Assembly (NCBI GenBank): GCA_032622095.1 | Contig: CP136065.1 | Span: 157,053,577-157,117,576, forward strand | Direction of reading: 5' to 3' | From: Siphonodentalium dalli | Taxonomy: Eukaryota > Mollusca > Scaphopoda > Gadilida > Siphonodentaliidae | Length of the DNA: 64,000 bases | Part shown: in pieces, positions 35,037-45,613 of the stretch | How the letters are laid out: each line of letters starts with the position of its first letter | Numbering within the stretch: the stretch's first letter is position 1 | Translations under genes and position numbers: made by a program | The notes under the pieces: model-generated | Told to the model about the DNA's origin: nothing | What the model saw: the letters and a program-made list of their open reading frames with translations, nothing else | The model's database searches: none

Positions 35037-35170
35037 AAAAATGGAATCTGATTATATGGGGACCAACTAAACGGATTGAGTACCTTTAAAGTAAACCTGC
35101 TTTTTTGTGGTGTTGTTCAGTATTAGAGTCAAGCTGTTACATATGATAGAAACATGCATCAAAATGACCT

Positions 35171-35400
35171 ATCTTTAACCCATCCCCTTGGTGATAGTAA
35201 ATTAATATGATCGGAATCATAAATTGGAGTTTTGATGTTCAATTATAGAGTATACTGTTATATACTAGTATAGACAAATGTTCATAATAACACAAATTAT
35301 TGGAATTTATTGGTCAAATAGTGAGACTCCCATATATAAGAGAATGCACTGGCAGATGATCTGTAATGCTGCACCAGCGCAGCCTTGGATTAAATGTGAA
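35171..35400 (+). repeat. Copy of the 20.7/49.7 kb element 5' region, without array
   Basis: TTTAACCCATCCCCTTGGTG, AATTATAGAGTATACTGTTA and ACACAAATTATTGGAATTTA occur in the same order as at 20.73-20.87 and 49.74-49.88 kb. Then CATATATAAGAGAATGCACT follows, as at 20.88 kb. No monomer array or hairpin follows. Confidence 0.75.
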
Positions 35401-35412
35401 AAGATGACCTTA

Positions 35413-35695
35413 TCAGTGGCCCAGTAAAGAGTTGACGAGCCGACGGTCTCAGACCAAATTGCGGATGAAGATGGATAACTCTAAAAATCATGAGGCTTTC
35501 TGCTGATAATAAAGCCAAATTTCGTCGAACAACATGTTGATAAAGAACACGTTTCGGGCAATTTTATACAAAAGTTGACAGTGGTTAGCATTATTTTTGG
35601 GCAACTAATTCTGATAACTGAAGCGGCATTTCTAAAAATGTTGTTGTTGGAATCTGATTATATGGGGACCATCGATTCGGATTGAGTACCTTTAA
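35413..35695. mobile_element. 5'-truncated GTACTCAATCCG-family element
   Basis: Begins inside the element (ATCAGTGGCCCAGTAAAGAG) and runs uninterrupted to CGGATTGAGTACCTTTAA. It serves as the empty-site reference for the split copy at 31.8-35.1 kb. Confidence 0.75.
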
Positions 35696-35697
35696 AA

Positions 35698-36434
35698 ACA
35701 ACAGGAGAATATGATAGCAAAAATATGAGAAAACAACCACAAACAGAATCAGCCTTTGAGATTGGCATTTCTATTTCTGGCACGGACTCTGATGGGGTCA
35801 TTGTCGTCTAACATCTTATACTGAAATGCATGCTATTTTCTTCGCTGTATACAGAGATGTACACCACTTTAGTGTAATGTCACATGACATGGTGGACATT
35901 TCTGCAGTCTTTTATACAAAATACACACCGTTTTATTTTCTATAATTACAGTCTCATCCACACATTATTCAAAAGAATCGCATCAGAGGATGCGGGGTCA
36001 ATCTGCAGTAGCTATGCCAAACAGAGAATGTTTTTAGAACATTGTGCGTTTTTTATTTAAAAGCACTATTAATTAAGTGAAATATGTTTTGGCCAACTTT
36101 TGGGATATAACAATGTAAATGTGCCTTCAAAACAAGTTTCCTAGAAATGTTGTTGTTGTTGTTGTTGTAAGTGGTGCTTGGAAGAGATAGAGCATCTTTA
36201 ATATCATTGTGCGACCTTTGGGCAATTTTTCAAACACAAAGGGGCACAGCCCTTAAATGAAGATTGAAGCTGACAGCAAATATTTCAATTGACATTTCAC
36301 CAGTAGGAATCTTGCAGCAATCAAGACAGCTTCTGTGTGCATTTCTCTATAAAATGTTACCTCAACCCCATCAGCAACAATGACCTGTCTTGGTGGGCAT
36401 AAAAAGTCATGCTTTATCTGAGGCTTTCGGCCAT
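35698..36434. other. Intergenic, nothing firm
   Basis: A short GTT microsatellite near 36,150-36,166. No gene recognised. Confidence 0.45.
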
Positions 36435-36597
36435 CACAATCTTTATCAATGGTACAACTTAAATGTACTACATACTTAGAGGCTCATATCAAGTACTAGA
36501 TAATCATTATCTATGTGATATGAGATAATCATTATCTATGTGACGTGAGCCTCTATATATGTGGTACATTTTAGTTGTACCATTGATAAAGGCTGTG
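36435..36597. mobile_element. 163 bp palindromic element
   Basis: CACAATCTTTATCAATGGTA… is mirrored by …ACCATTGATAAAGGCTGTG. The centre holds a direct repeat GATAATCATTATCTATGTGA at 36,501 and 36,524. It abuts the MITE that starts at 36,601. Confidence 0.75.
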
Positions 36598-36600
36598 ACA

Positions 36601-37007
36601 TGCAAATAGTGTGTCTGACATTTGTAGAATAAGGTCCCCAGAGGGGCTAGCATCACCAAATTCACCCTCTGGGAACCTCATACTACTTAGGCCTCAACTG
36701 CTATTGGCGATCTTAAGGATCAGATTGAATTTCCCCAGTTGAAGTTGGTGATGTTCACCCATTAGTCACCTTAATTATGAATTTTACCTTCTGTAAATTA
36801 GGGGTTATAGAAACTTCCCAGAAGGGAAAAAAGTTAACTAAAAACAATGTTAATTTGAGACTATAGATACTTCCCAGCAGATGAGTCCAAAGCAGAATGA
36901 GGTCCCCAGAGGGTGAATTTGGTAATACTAGCCTGCTGTGCAGGATAGCATCATTAAATTAACCCTCTGGGGACCTCATTCTACAAATGACAGACACACT
37001 ATTTGCA
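36601..37007. mobile_element. MITE with a hairpin at each end (copy B)
   Basis: Ends TGCAAATAGTGTGTCTGACA and its complement, with local CCCCAGAGG…CCTCTGGG palindromes inside each end. Homologous along its length to 29,171-29,598, but the left local palindrome has lost ~20 bases. Confidence 0.85.
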
Positions 37008-37081
37008 GGTTTGAAGACATCCCTCCATTACATGGACATGATATTTTTAATTCTTATTATGCCTTGGTAGGAATCACTTAG

Positions 37082-37315
37082 CTCTCACCTGCCAAATAAT
37101 AGTATAAATTTGACTGAATATAGAAATGACTGAATTTTTTAGGAAAGATATACTATATACTCTCACCTGCCAAATAATAGTATAAATTTGACTGAATATA
37201 GAAATGACTGAATTTTTCAGGAAAGATATACTATATACTCTCACCTGCCAAATAATAGTATAAATTTGACTGAATATAGAAATGACTGAATTTTTTAGGA
37301 AAGACATACTAGTAA
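37082..37315. repeat. 78 bp tandem repeat, three copies
   Basis: Units start at 37,082, 37,160 and 37,238 (CTCTCACCTGCCAAATAATA), nearly identical. Because 78 is a multiple of three, a minus-strand frame repeats a 26-residue peptide. No gene context supports coding. Confidence 0.9.
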
Positions 37316-37397
37316 TGCTACCAAATATTTGGATTTGATTGCTTGTTACAGTAAAAATAATCCCCAACATAGCAGTATAGATGATTCATCTCAATTA

Positions 37398-37611
37398 CAG
37401 TAATGCTCTAAGTAATCGACTTCTTAACCACAGCAGAATTATGGGTAACTTTTCAGGATTTAGTCGGAAATATGGCTTGTTGCCCATTCATCGGAAAGCT
37501 CTCGGGGAGAGCTTTCCGATGAATGGCAACAAGCCATATTTCCGACTAAATCCTGAAAAGTTACCCATAATTCTGCTGTGGTTAAGAAGTCGACTACTCA
37601 TAGCATTACTG
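37398..37611. mobile_element. Palindromic TA-flanked MITE (copy 2)
   Basis: Ends CAGTAATGCTCTAAGTAATC and GACTACTCATAGCATTACTG, flanked by TA (37,396-37,397; 37,612-37,613). The arms are almost perfectly complementary around CTCTCGGGGAGAG. Confidence 0.9.
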
Positions 37612-37619
37612 TAAGTACC

Positions 37620-38155
37620 CAGTCTCTTTGAAAAGCCAACGAAAATCCTATATCAGAATTACGTCTCTTTCTAGTGTCCATAATATGTCATTTCTATGAT
37701 GACGCTGCATTCCCAACATGGCGTAATAAAACATTTCCAAATATGGAGTGCATTCCTGGCGTAGTAAATGTTTGTGAGAAACGTAGTATTGAGAAATAGT
37801 TATAAATACATCTAGATGCGAAGAATAATTAGTCATGAATATCATTGACTGATAAAAAACTCGAAGAGGATGTCTCCTGTTATGTGATGAGTAAAATGAA
37901 TTAAGGATATATCGCCTGTATTCAGTTTTCCAACGATAGTTGAGTTTGACAATGTGTGGGAATATTGTCAACACGTCATTGACCTCTGAACTCTGACGTC
38001 ATCTGCTATGCCATAAACCAATGAAATCACGTGCAGTCTGCGCCACTCTCCAATGAAATGGAAGGAATCCCTTTAACACAGAACCTAATTTTAATAGAGA
38101 GTTCTAGAGACGTAATTCCAATGCAGGATTTTAGTCGGCTTTTCAAAGAGACTGT
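37620..38155. mobile_element. hAT-like MITE with 8-bp target duplication
   Basis: Ends CAGTCTCTTTGAAAAGCC and GGCTTTTCAAAGAGACTG are inverted repeats that continue with mismatches (AGAATTACGTCTC; GAGACGTAATTCC). TAAGTACC occurs at 37,612-37,619 and 38,156-38,163. The 8-bp duplication and CAG ends fit hAT. The element landed directly against the TA of the preceding MITE. No transposase. Confidence 0.85.
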
Positions 38156-38163
38156 TAAGTACC

Positions 38164-39607
38164 ATAGATGGAAACAGTGTTTAGTATGAAGATTTTCATG
38201 TGAAGTCATTGTATACTCTTTACATAAATACTAATATAATCAGAAAACTATACTCCACAATCACTGGAATTCATAACTGGATAATGCCTCCTGGGTAGTT
38301 ATAACATATTAAGTTCCCATCCATTCATTTATAATGAATGTTTGGGTGTTCAAACAACAATTTCAACAAACTACCTTTATATAGGTGGGCTGTTTATCAA
38401 ACTTATTATCTGATCATCCTTACAAGTGAATTTATTGGTGTTAATCTGCCTGTCATTTTCAGCTGATCAAATTATCAGAACATCAATCCCTTCAACAAAG
38501 AATAAACCATCCCAATATATTGACTAGGTCTCAGCGAATAGTGAGTTTTGATTGAATTGAATATCGAATGAAATATCTCTCAAATATTTGAAAACGAATC
38601 AAATATCGAATCGAGTATTTCATAACCTTGCTCGCAGAAATGATAAGATAAAGATATGTTTCCCGTTTTCGTCTGTATGTCAGAATTATCTCTTAAATAA
38701 AACACGTTGTCATCTTTTTTGTGAAAGGTGGATCGACAATTAAAGACACCATTTCTTCAAAATATAGCAAACAATTAGGAAAATACACTTTTCGTGTGTA
38801 GTAAATAAAAACTTCCGACGTCATTATTGGGGAATTCCACATCGAATCAAAACGCAGAATAGGAGACGGACCATTGAAGAATGAAGCTATCACGACTTTC
38901 TCAGCTATAAAATGGGGGTTTGATTAAAGGGCTTTGACCTGCACTTTCGCGAACGACATTACGACTGCCACTGCAAGTCAAAACTGAGCAAACACAATAC
39001 ATAATGAAAAGATAAGACATCTAATAGTGTGTATATGCAGTCACGTGGCGTACCCTTCAAACAGAATGTGAAGTATCTTTCCGTCGATCTCCAATTGAAT
39101 GTCCATAGAATAAATTATAACTCAACTGTTATATACGCGGTTGTGAAACAAGAGGGTTAGAACAGCTAAATTTAACTTAAAAGGACAGATTGTGAGGGTA
39201 TAATTGCAAGTGTATCTACTTTTATACTTCGCAGTAGATGTGAATGTTCAAATATTACCGATAAATACATTTATATGTTCGCGTTACAGGTTTGGTGTAT
39301 TCAAAATTACTATTCATTGCTTCAAAGTCGGATCGAAATTGAATCGAATATGGTGTCAATTCGAATATTCGCAGGGGCCTAATATCGACATAGAACTGAA
39401 CGGGAATCCATGGAAGTAATTAGAACGTTAATAATGATGTATTCAAATAACTGTGATCTCCTGGTAAATAATCAAGTTGAAGTACCAATAAATGAGTTAT
39501 TTCCACCAATAGTCAGGATATAAGGAGATGTGTACTGCGACATGGAATTTAAAATCCAATATAAAATCTGTATAAATCCCATCTCCTGATGGAGATAAAT
39601 CAAAGTA
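38164..39607. other. Intergenic, nothing recognised
   Basis: Mostly AT-rich. ORFs up to 71 codons show no domain. Confidence 0.45.
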
Positions 39608-39820
39608 CAGTAATGCCCTAATTAATCGACTGCTTAACCACAGCAGAATTATGGGTACCTTTTCAGGATTTAGTCGTAAATATGGCTTGTTGCCATTCAT
39701 CGGAAAGCTCTCGGGGAGAGCTTTCTGATGATTGGCAACAAGCCATATTTCCGACTAAATCCTGAAAAGTTACCCATAATTCTGCTGTCGTTAAGGGGTC
39801 GATTACTTAGGGCATTACTG
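39608..39820. mobile_element. Palindromic TA-flanked MITE (copy 3)
   Basis: CAGTAATGCCCTAATTAATC … GATTACTTAGGGCATTACTG flanked by TA; same family and centre as copy 2. Confidence 0.9.
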
Positions 39821-40333
39821 TATGCTTGGTGCACAAATTTACTCCAGTCAATAACAAGAAATACTAAAAAATATCAATATCTTTTAGTTCTGATTACAAA
39901 AACTGAGTACATCTATGTTCTATTTAAAAAGAAAAGCTATTAATTGCAATCAATTGCAAGGGCTTTTACAATCACCCTAAGGCCACGCAAAGTCAATTTC
40001 CCATTTCTCAGGCCTACACGCATGGACCCGAAACCATGCATGTGCATGCGCAAAATAATTGTGGTTTGTTTTTCTAACAAACATGATTTTTTATACTATA
40101 AATCACACAGAATTTATCAACAAATGTTTCACGGACATCTGTTCACAACATATTAACCACAGGCAACTGAAATTAGACACAGAGCTAGCCGATATGGAGA
40201 TAGAATGACTCGTTGCAGTGTGCCCAAGAAATAAAAAATTAAATAGAGCGTGCATGTTTTTCAAACTGTTTTGGCATGAGAAACAGGAAATTAACATTGA
40301 CTGGCCTAAATGAGATTAGCACACACTGATGTA
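39821..40333. other. Downstream flank of the AF9/ENL gene, nothing recognised
   Basis: No repeat or exon recognised between the two MITEs. Confidence 0.45.
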
Positions 40334-40547
40334 CAGTAATACCCTAAATAATTGACTCCTTAACCACAGCAGAATTATTAGTAATTTTTTCAGGATTTAG
40401 TCGGAAATATGGCTTGTTGCGATTCATCGGAAAGTTCTCAGTGAGAGCTTTCCGATGAATTGCAACAAGCCATATATCCGACTAAATCCTGAAAAGTTAC
40501 CCATAATTCTGCTGTGGTTAAGGAGTCGTTTATTTATGGCATTACTG
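40334..40547. mobile_element. Palindromic TA-flanked MITE (copy 4), 104 bp past the AF9/ENL stop
   Basis: CAGTAATACCCTAAATAATT … GTTTATTTATGGCATTACTG flanked by TA. Its right arm carries changes that create AATAAA on the minus strand. Confidence 0.9.
40529..40534 (-). terminator. Candidate poly(A) signal AATAAA inside a MITE
   Basis: Reading on the minus strand, AATAAA lies 117-122 nt after the last base of the stop codon at 40,651-40,653. No other AATAAA was noticed in the next few hundred bases. The other MITE copies lack this hexamer at the same place. Cleavage here is inference. Confidence 0.45.
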
Positions 40548-40650
40548 TATAACTTGAAATGACAGCACAAAACCTGTTAATAACAAGAGTTGACACATGC
40601 TTTGGCGATCACACGACATGTCGCTCAACAACGCATGTCATCAAATTATA

Positions 40651-42759
40651 TCAAGAAGCATGTCGTTCTTCAACACATGCTGTGATCATGTCGAGGGTTT
40701 GTCGGTCCAGCCTGCACAAGTCAAAATCAAACGTTTTGTCTCCAACGCTGAACAAACCAGTTTTTCCAATGATATCGACAATCTTTTGTAGGACGTCGGA
40801 ATCCCTAAGGTCCATTAGTTTATCATGCAAATCAAGCAGTACAGTTACAGACTCCCCACAGTCTGATTTCTCATCTAAAAGGCTTTCTGTGATATTGTTC
40901 TCTGAATTGACTTTAAAACTACTTTCGACTTTAACAGAAACAGCAGTATTTTCATCAGGCATATTTGGAGACAAATCTTCTTTTTTCGAGACAGCTTCAT
41001 CATTTGTCGCACTACTCACAATCTTACTAGAATCAGCACTATCAGTCTTTTCAGTCTTTCTCTTATACTTGGTAGAATCTGATGACTTATGTCGGTGTGT
41101 TGAAGTTTCAGCATCACCCTTAGAATGAGATTTTGATTTCTTTTCTTTTCGGTGACCTTCATCTTTGACCTTTGTTGATTCATCTTTGACCTTTGTTGAT
41201 TCATCTTTGACCTTTGTTGAATCATCTTTGACCTTTGTTGTTTCATCTTTGACCTTTGTTGTTTCATCTTTGACCTTTGAGAGGACATGCCCTTCTTCCT
41301 TAGTCTTAACATGACCATGACCGTCTTCTTTGTCTTTGACCTTGGGAGCTCCTTCATGTTTATCATCAACATGCCTCAAGTCACGATCCTTGTTCTCAGT
41401 AACTACCACTGAGCTATCAAATCCATTCACTTCCTTTTTAACACTAACTGATGACGATTCCACCAAATTATCGCTGCCTTTCGAACTTGCATCAACTTTA
41501 CCTGATTTATTTTCTGAGCCTTTTGACTCTTTTTTGTCTCTATCTTTTTTCTCTTTATGCGACTTCTTAGATTTTTCATGTCCAGATGACTTGCTCCCTT
41601 CTTTGTTATCACTATGTCTGCTACCTGACTTGGACGTGTCTGATTTCTGACTAGAATTTTTTGAAGAATCTTTGGTTTTGACTGATGAATGATCACTTCT
41701 TACACTCCCTTCCTCTTTTGTTTTCACACTACCTTCCTCTTTTGTTTTTACACTAACTTCATCTTTTGTTTTCACACTCCCTTCATCTTTTATTTTCACA
41801 CTCACTTCCTCTTTTGTTTTTACACTAACTTCCTCCTTCGTTGAAGATTTTCCTGACTTAGACTTGTCATGTTTATGTGACTTTGGATGTTTGGACTCTG
41901 ACAAAACCTTCTGATCAGAATGTGATTTGTGTTTCTCTATTTCAGAATTTTCCTTATCACCAGTTTTCTTCTCATCAGTTGATTTTTTGGAATCAGATTT
42001 TGAATCCTTTATGTGGCTGTCATGTTTTTTGTCCTCCTTTTTCACCTCAACATTTTTACTTGATTTTGTTGGTTTCTTTTCAGGAGTTATCACCTCTATA
42101 TCACTATTGCTGTCATCAGAACTGTCACTGCTATTAGAAAGTATAAACTCCTTTGATTTAGGATATCCTTTGACAATAGGCTTTGCCCCTTTAGCTTCCA
42201 GTTTATGACGTGGTATGTTCGGACTGAAATCACTGAAGTCACTAGATGAGCTTGAACCACTATAACTTTTTTCCTTCACAACACTATCATCATCGTCGTC
42301 TGATGAGAGCGAAGAAATCGATGAAATAGATTCTCTTATGTCCAGTTTTATTTTTGATGGCACTGGTGATTTCTTAGGTTTGTCACAATCATCCTTAATA
42401 AAATCAGATTTTGAAAACTTTGATTTGGATGATTCTTTTTCATGTTTCCCATCTTTATATTTCTCAGATTTATGCTTTGAGCTATGACCTTTCTCTTTCG
42501 ATGATTTTGACGATTCTGAGGCTTGAGACCCAGAAGGGCTTGATTTCATCTTTTTCCTGGCTGTTTCCTGATGATTTGGGCATGGCGAGGAAGGTGGACG
42601 TTTTACTGATGCACTTGTTTCCTTAATTTTTGCCGATTTCTCCTTAACAGATGCATTTCCTGAGGTAGACGATGACTTAGTTGACACAGCTGATGAGGAT
42701 GGAGTCGTCGACTTCGATGAACTTGATGACGATTTTGATTTTGAGCTCTTGTCCTTATC
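40651..42759 (-). CDS. MLLT3/MLLT1-like: AF9/ENL (MLLT3/MLLT1) orthologue, last coding exon
   Basis: Family proteins pair an N-terminal YEATS reader of acylated histone H3 with a C-terminal ANC1-homology domain (AHD). The AHD recruits AFF proteins and P-TEFb (super elongation complex), DOT1L, CBX8 or BCOR in the nucleus. Here an acceptor TATATTCTTTTCAG opens the exon at 42,759 in phase 0, giving 702 residues. Most are Ser/Lys/Glu-rich and disordered, with a Ser/Asp-rich SSISSLSSDDDDD and a nuclear-type ARKKMK near the start. The last ~70 residues (about 40,860-40,660) are a clear AHD: LLDLHDKLMDLRD, LQKIVDIIGKTGLF, TFDFDLCRLDRQTL. Two internal repeats are notable: 8-residue (EVSVKTKE-type, ~41,700-41,830) and 7-residue (KVKDEST-type, 21 bp, ~41,160-41,285). 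The stop is TGA at 40,651-40,653. YEATS exons were not found upstream. Confidence 0.88.
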   Translation of the reverse strand, partial: DKDKSSKSKSSSSSSKSTTPSSSAVSTKSSSTSGNASVKEKSAKIKETSASVKRPPSSPCPNHQETARKKMKSSPSGSQASESSKSSKEKGHSSKHKSEKYKDGKHEKESSKSKFSKSDFIKDDCDKPKKSPVPSKIKLDIRESISSISSLSSDDDDDSVVKEKSYSGSSSSSDFSDFSPNIPRHKLEAKGAKPIVKGYPKSKEFILSNSSDSSDDSNSDIEVITPEKKPTKSSKNVEVKKEDKKHDSHIKDSKSDSKKSTDEKKTGDKENSEIEKHKSHSDQKVLSESKHPKSHKHDKSKSGKSSTKEEVSVKTKEEVSVKIKDEGSVKTKDEVSVKTKEEGSVKTKEEGSVRSDHSSVKTKDSSKNSSQKSDTSKSGSRHSDNKEGSKSSGHEKSKKSHKEKKDRDKKESKGSENKSGKVDASSKGSDNLVESSSVSVKKEVNGFDSSVVVTENKDRDLRHVDDKHEGAPKVKDKEDGHGHVKTKEEGHVLSKVKDETTKVKDETTKVKDDSTKVKDESTKVKDESTKVKDEGHRKEKKSKSHSKGDAETSTHRHKSSDSTKYKRKTEKTDSADSSKIVSSATNDEAVSKKEDLSPNMPDENTAVSVKVESSFKVNSENNITESLLDEKSDCGESVTVLLDLHDKLMDLRDSDVLQKIVDIIGKTGLFSVGDKTFDFDLCRLDRQTLDMITACVEERHAS

Positions 42760-43151
42760 CTGAAAAGAATATATACAAATTATGATTAGAAAATTTATGA
42801 GTTCACTCTAAGAGGAGACGAAATGAATGTTTCTCTCATAGGATATTTATTTATGAGACAAGTTTTATAATTTTCCATTTTGTCAAGCCTTTGCTGTGAC
42901 GAAACGGAAAATTCTAGAAAAGTATCATAAATATCATATGAGAGACACCCAAATTTCATATTCTTTTTATTATATTCTCTATTTTATATGGGAAATACTG
43001 TCTGAAAGAATTCAGCTTCAAATGTGAAGGTGACGTTTACGAAATGTATACAGTTCTTCTGCACAGAAAACATTGCTCTGTGTTTCGAGTCTAGATAATG
43101 TTTCCCATAACATGCCATTGAAATATATTTCAGTATGGTTTAGGAAATGAA
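42760..43151. other. Intron of the AF9/ENL gene
   Basis: Begins (minus strand 3' end) with the acceptor tract; otherwise AT-rich with no exon or repeat recognised. Confidence 0.5.
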
Positions 43152-45210
43152 TGAAAGTGTCAATGACACCGTAGCTCAACTTTGTAAAGATGGTAATTTT
43201 TGTGTGATGAGCAATGAATAGAGAGATTAAAAAGGAGTGTAAAAAATGAGCAATAAAAGGCCTTGGGTATTCTATTTGTAGATGAAGTTATGTTCATTGC
43301 AAGGATTTCATCAATAAGTTAGGGCTGCATAGTTCAGACCTGGCAGTGCCATTTATGTAATTGATGGAATTGCAGCAACAACTCCCTTATGATCAGACCA
43401 TGGACACTCTATCACCGTTGTGAGAACATCAGTCATGTTTGTGAAAATGAGATTTGGATTTGGCTGAAATGTTATGATGATCAGACTAAAGGTACGACCT
43501 GTAGCCCGTGCTAAAGGATTTAGTCATACAAAGAGTAAAATCCAAGATGGCTGCTGGCAGTCATGTTTTTTGGCCGAATGACCCCAAAATTAATAATTCC
43601 CATCTACATGTCAATATTAACATCCATGTCAAATTTCATGATGATCCGAATGACCCCAAAATGACTCTTTCCCATCTACATTCCAATTTCAACAGCCATG
43701 AAAAATATCATGATGATCAGACTAAAGTTACGACCTGTAGCCTGTGCTAAAGGATTTAGTCATACAAAGAGTAAAATCCAAGATGGCTGCTGGTGGCCAT
43801 GTTTTTTGGCCGAATGACCTTAAAATGACTCGCTCCCATCTACATGTCATTATTAACATTCATGACAAATTTTATGATCAGACTAAAGGTACGACCTGTA
43901 GCCCATACTAAAGGATTTAGTCATACAAAGAGTAAAATCCAAGATGGCTGCTGGTGGCCATGTTTTTTGGCTGAATGACCTTAAAATGACTCGTTCCCAT
44001 CTACATGTCATTGTTAACATCCATGACAAATATTATGACGATGATCAGACTAAAGGTACGACCTGTAGCCCGTGCTAAAGAATTTAGTCATACAAACAGT
44101 AAAATCCAAGATGGCTGCTGGCAGCCATGTTTTTGGGCCGAATGACCCCAAAATTACTCGTTCCCATCTACATGTCAATATTAACATTCATGACAAATTT
44201 CATGACATTCAGACATACAGTACGGCCTGTAGCCCGTGCTAATGGATTGAATTTTGAAATCAAAGATGGCCACTGGCGGCCATGTTTTTTGTCCGAATGA
44301 CCCCAAAATGACTCGTTCCCATCTACATTCCAATTTCAACACCCATGACAAATTTCATGATGATCAGACTAAATATATGACCTGTAGCCCGTGCTAAAGG
44401 ATTTAGTCATACAAAGAGTAAAATCCAAGATGGCTGCTGGTGGCCATGTTTTTTGGCTGAATGTCGTTCCCATCTACATGTCATTATTAACATCCATGAC
44501 AAATTTTATGATGATAAGACTAAAGGTAGGACCTGTAGCCCGTGCTAAAGGATTTAGTCATACAAAGAGTAAAATCCAAGATGGCTGCTGGCGGCCATGT
44601 TTTTTGGCTGAATGACCTCAAAATGACTCGTTCCCATCTACATGTCATTATTAACATTCATGACAAATTTTATGATGATCAGACTAAAGGTACGACCTGT
44701 AGCCCGTGCTAAAGGATTTAGTCATAAAAGAGTAAAATCCAAGATGGCTGCTGGCAGCCATGTTTTTTGGCCGAATGACCTCAAAATGACTCGTTCCCAT
44801 CTACATGTCATTGTTAACATACATGACAAATTTTATGATGATCAGACTAAAGGTAGGACCTGTAGCCCGTGCTAAAGGATTTAGTCATACAAAGAGTAAA
44901 ATCCAAGATGGCTGCTGGCGGCCATATTTTTGGGCCGAATGATCCTAAAATTACTCGTTCCCATCTACTTTTCAATATTAACATCCATGACAAATTTCAT
45001 GACAATCAGACGAACAGTACGGCCTGTAGCCCGTGCTAATGGATTGAATTTTGAAATCCAAAATGGCCACTGGCGGCCATGTTTTTTTCCAAATAACCCC
45101 AAAATTAATCATTCCGGTCTAAATGTTGATGTCAACAGCTATGACAAATTTCATAATGATCCGACCCACGATACGACCTGTAGCCTGTATTTACAAAGTA
45201 AAGTTGAGCT
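43152..45210 (+). mobile_element. Satellite-bearing element E3 (~10 monomers)
   Basis: 5' end TGAAAGTGTCAATGACACCG then TAGCTCAACTTTG. About ten ~160 bp monomers of types A and B from 43.5 to 45.1 kb. The 3' end stops at ACAAAGTAAAGTTGAGCT but lacks the ACGG-type tract and the left hairpin arm present in E1, E2 and E4, so it is deleted there. Probably within the AF9/ENL gene. Confidence 0.8.
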
Positions 45211-45613
45211 AACAATATATGGTTGTGTTTAAGATGATTTTAAATTGTTAGTTACATTGGTCCCATCTTGGATGCTTCTCATGTTTTGAAATAGTTCTAT
45301 TTAAACGCACATGAATTTGACCTAGATCTTTCAAGTGATAGCCAATTGCAAAGTCTTATTTAAAAATAGACAAATAAAATCAACGGAATTATGGAATACA
45401 TGAGAGCCAATAAATGATGAAAGTCATATGATAAATATTGTTAATTTGCAGACCACACTCATGTGCTATTATCGGCATAAAGAACAGCATGAGAGAACCA
45501 CACCTCTCACTGTTCTGTAATTACAGGAGTGTCATAACATGCCAATCAATAAATCACAAATGGGTGTTTGTTTCTTACATGCATTTACAATATCTGATAG
45601 CGATTGGTATAAA
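45211..45613. other. Spacer between E3 and E4, nothing recognised
   Basis: A 74-codon + ORF at 45,438-45,662 runs into the next element and is not credible as a gene. Confidence 0.45.

Larger units (their letters stand above)
31782..35089. mobile_element. GTACTCAATCCG-family element split by two insertions
   Basis: Segments 31,782-32,014, 32,959-33,091 and 35,037-35,089 join, in order, into one copy that aligns with the 35,413-35,695 relative. The last segment ends in CGGATTGAGTACCTTTAA. The gaps are the two satellite-bearing elements. Confidence 0.75.

Noticed and set aside
40559-42626. Plus-strand ORFs of up to 189 codons opposite the AF9/ENL exon
   Set aside because: Antisense shadows of a Ser/Lys-rich coding exon; the minus strand has the AHD and a proper acceptor.
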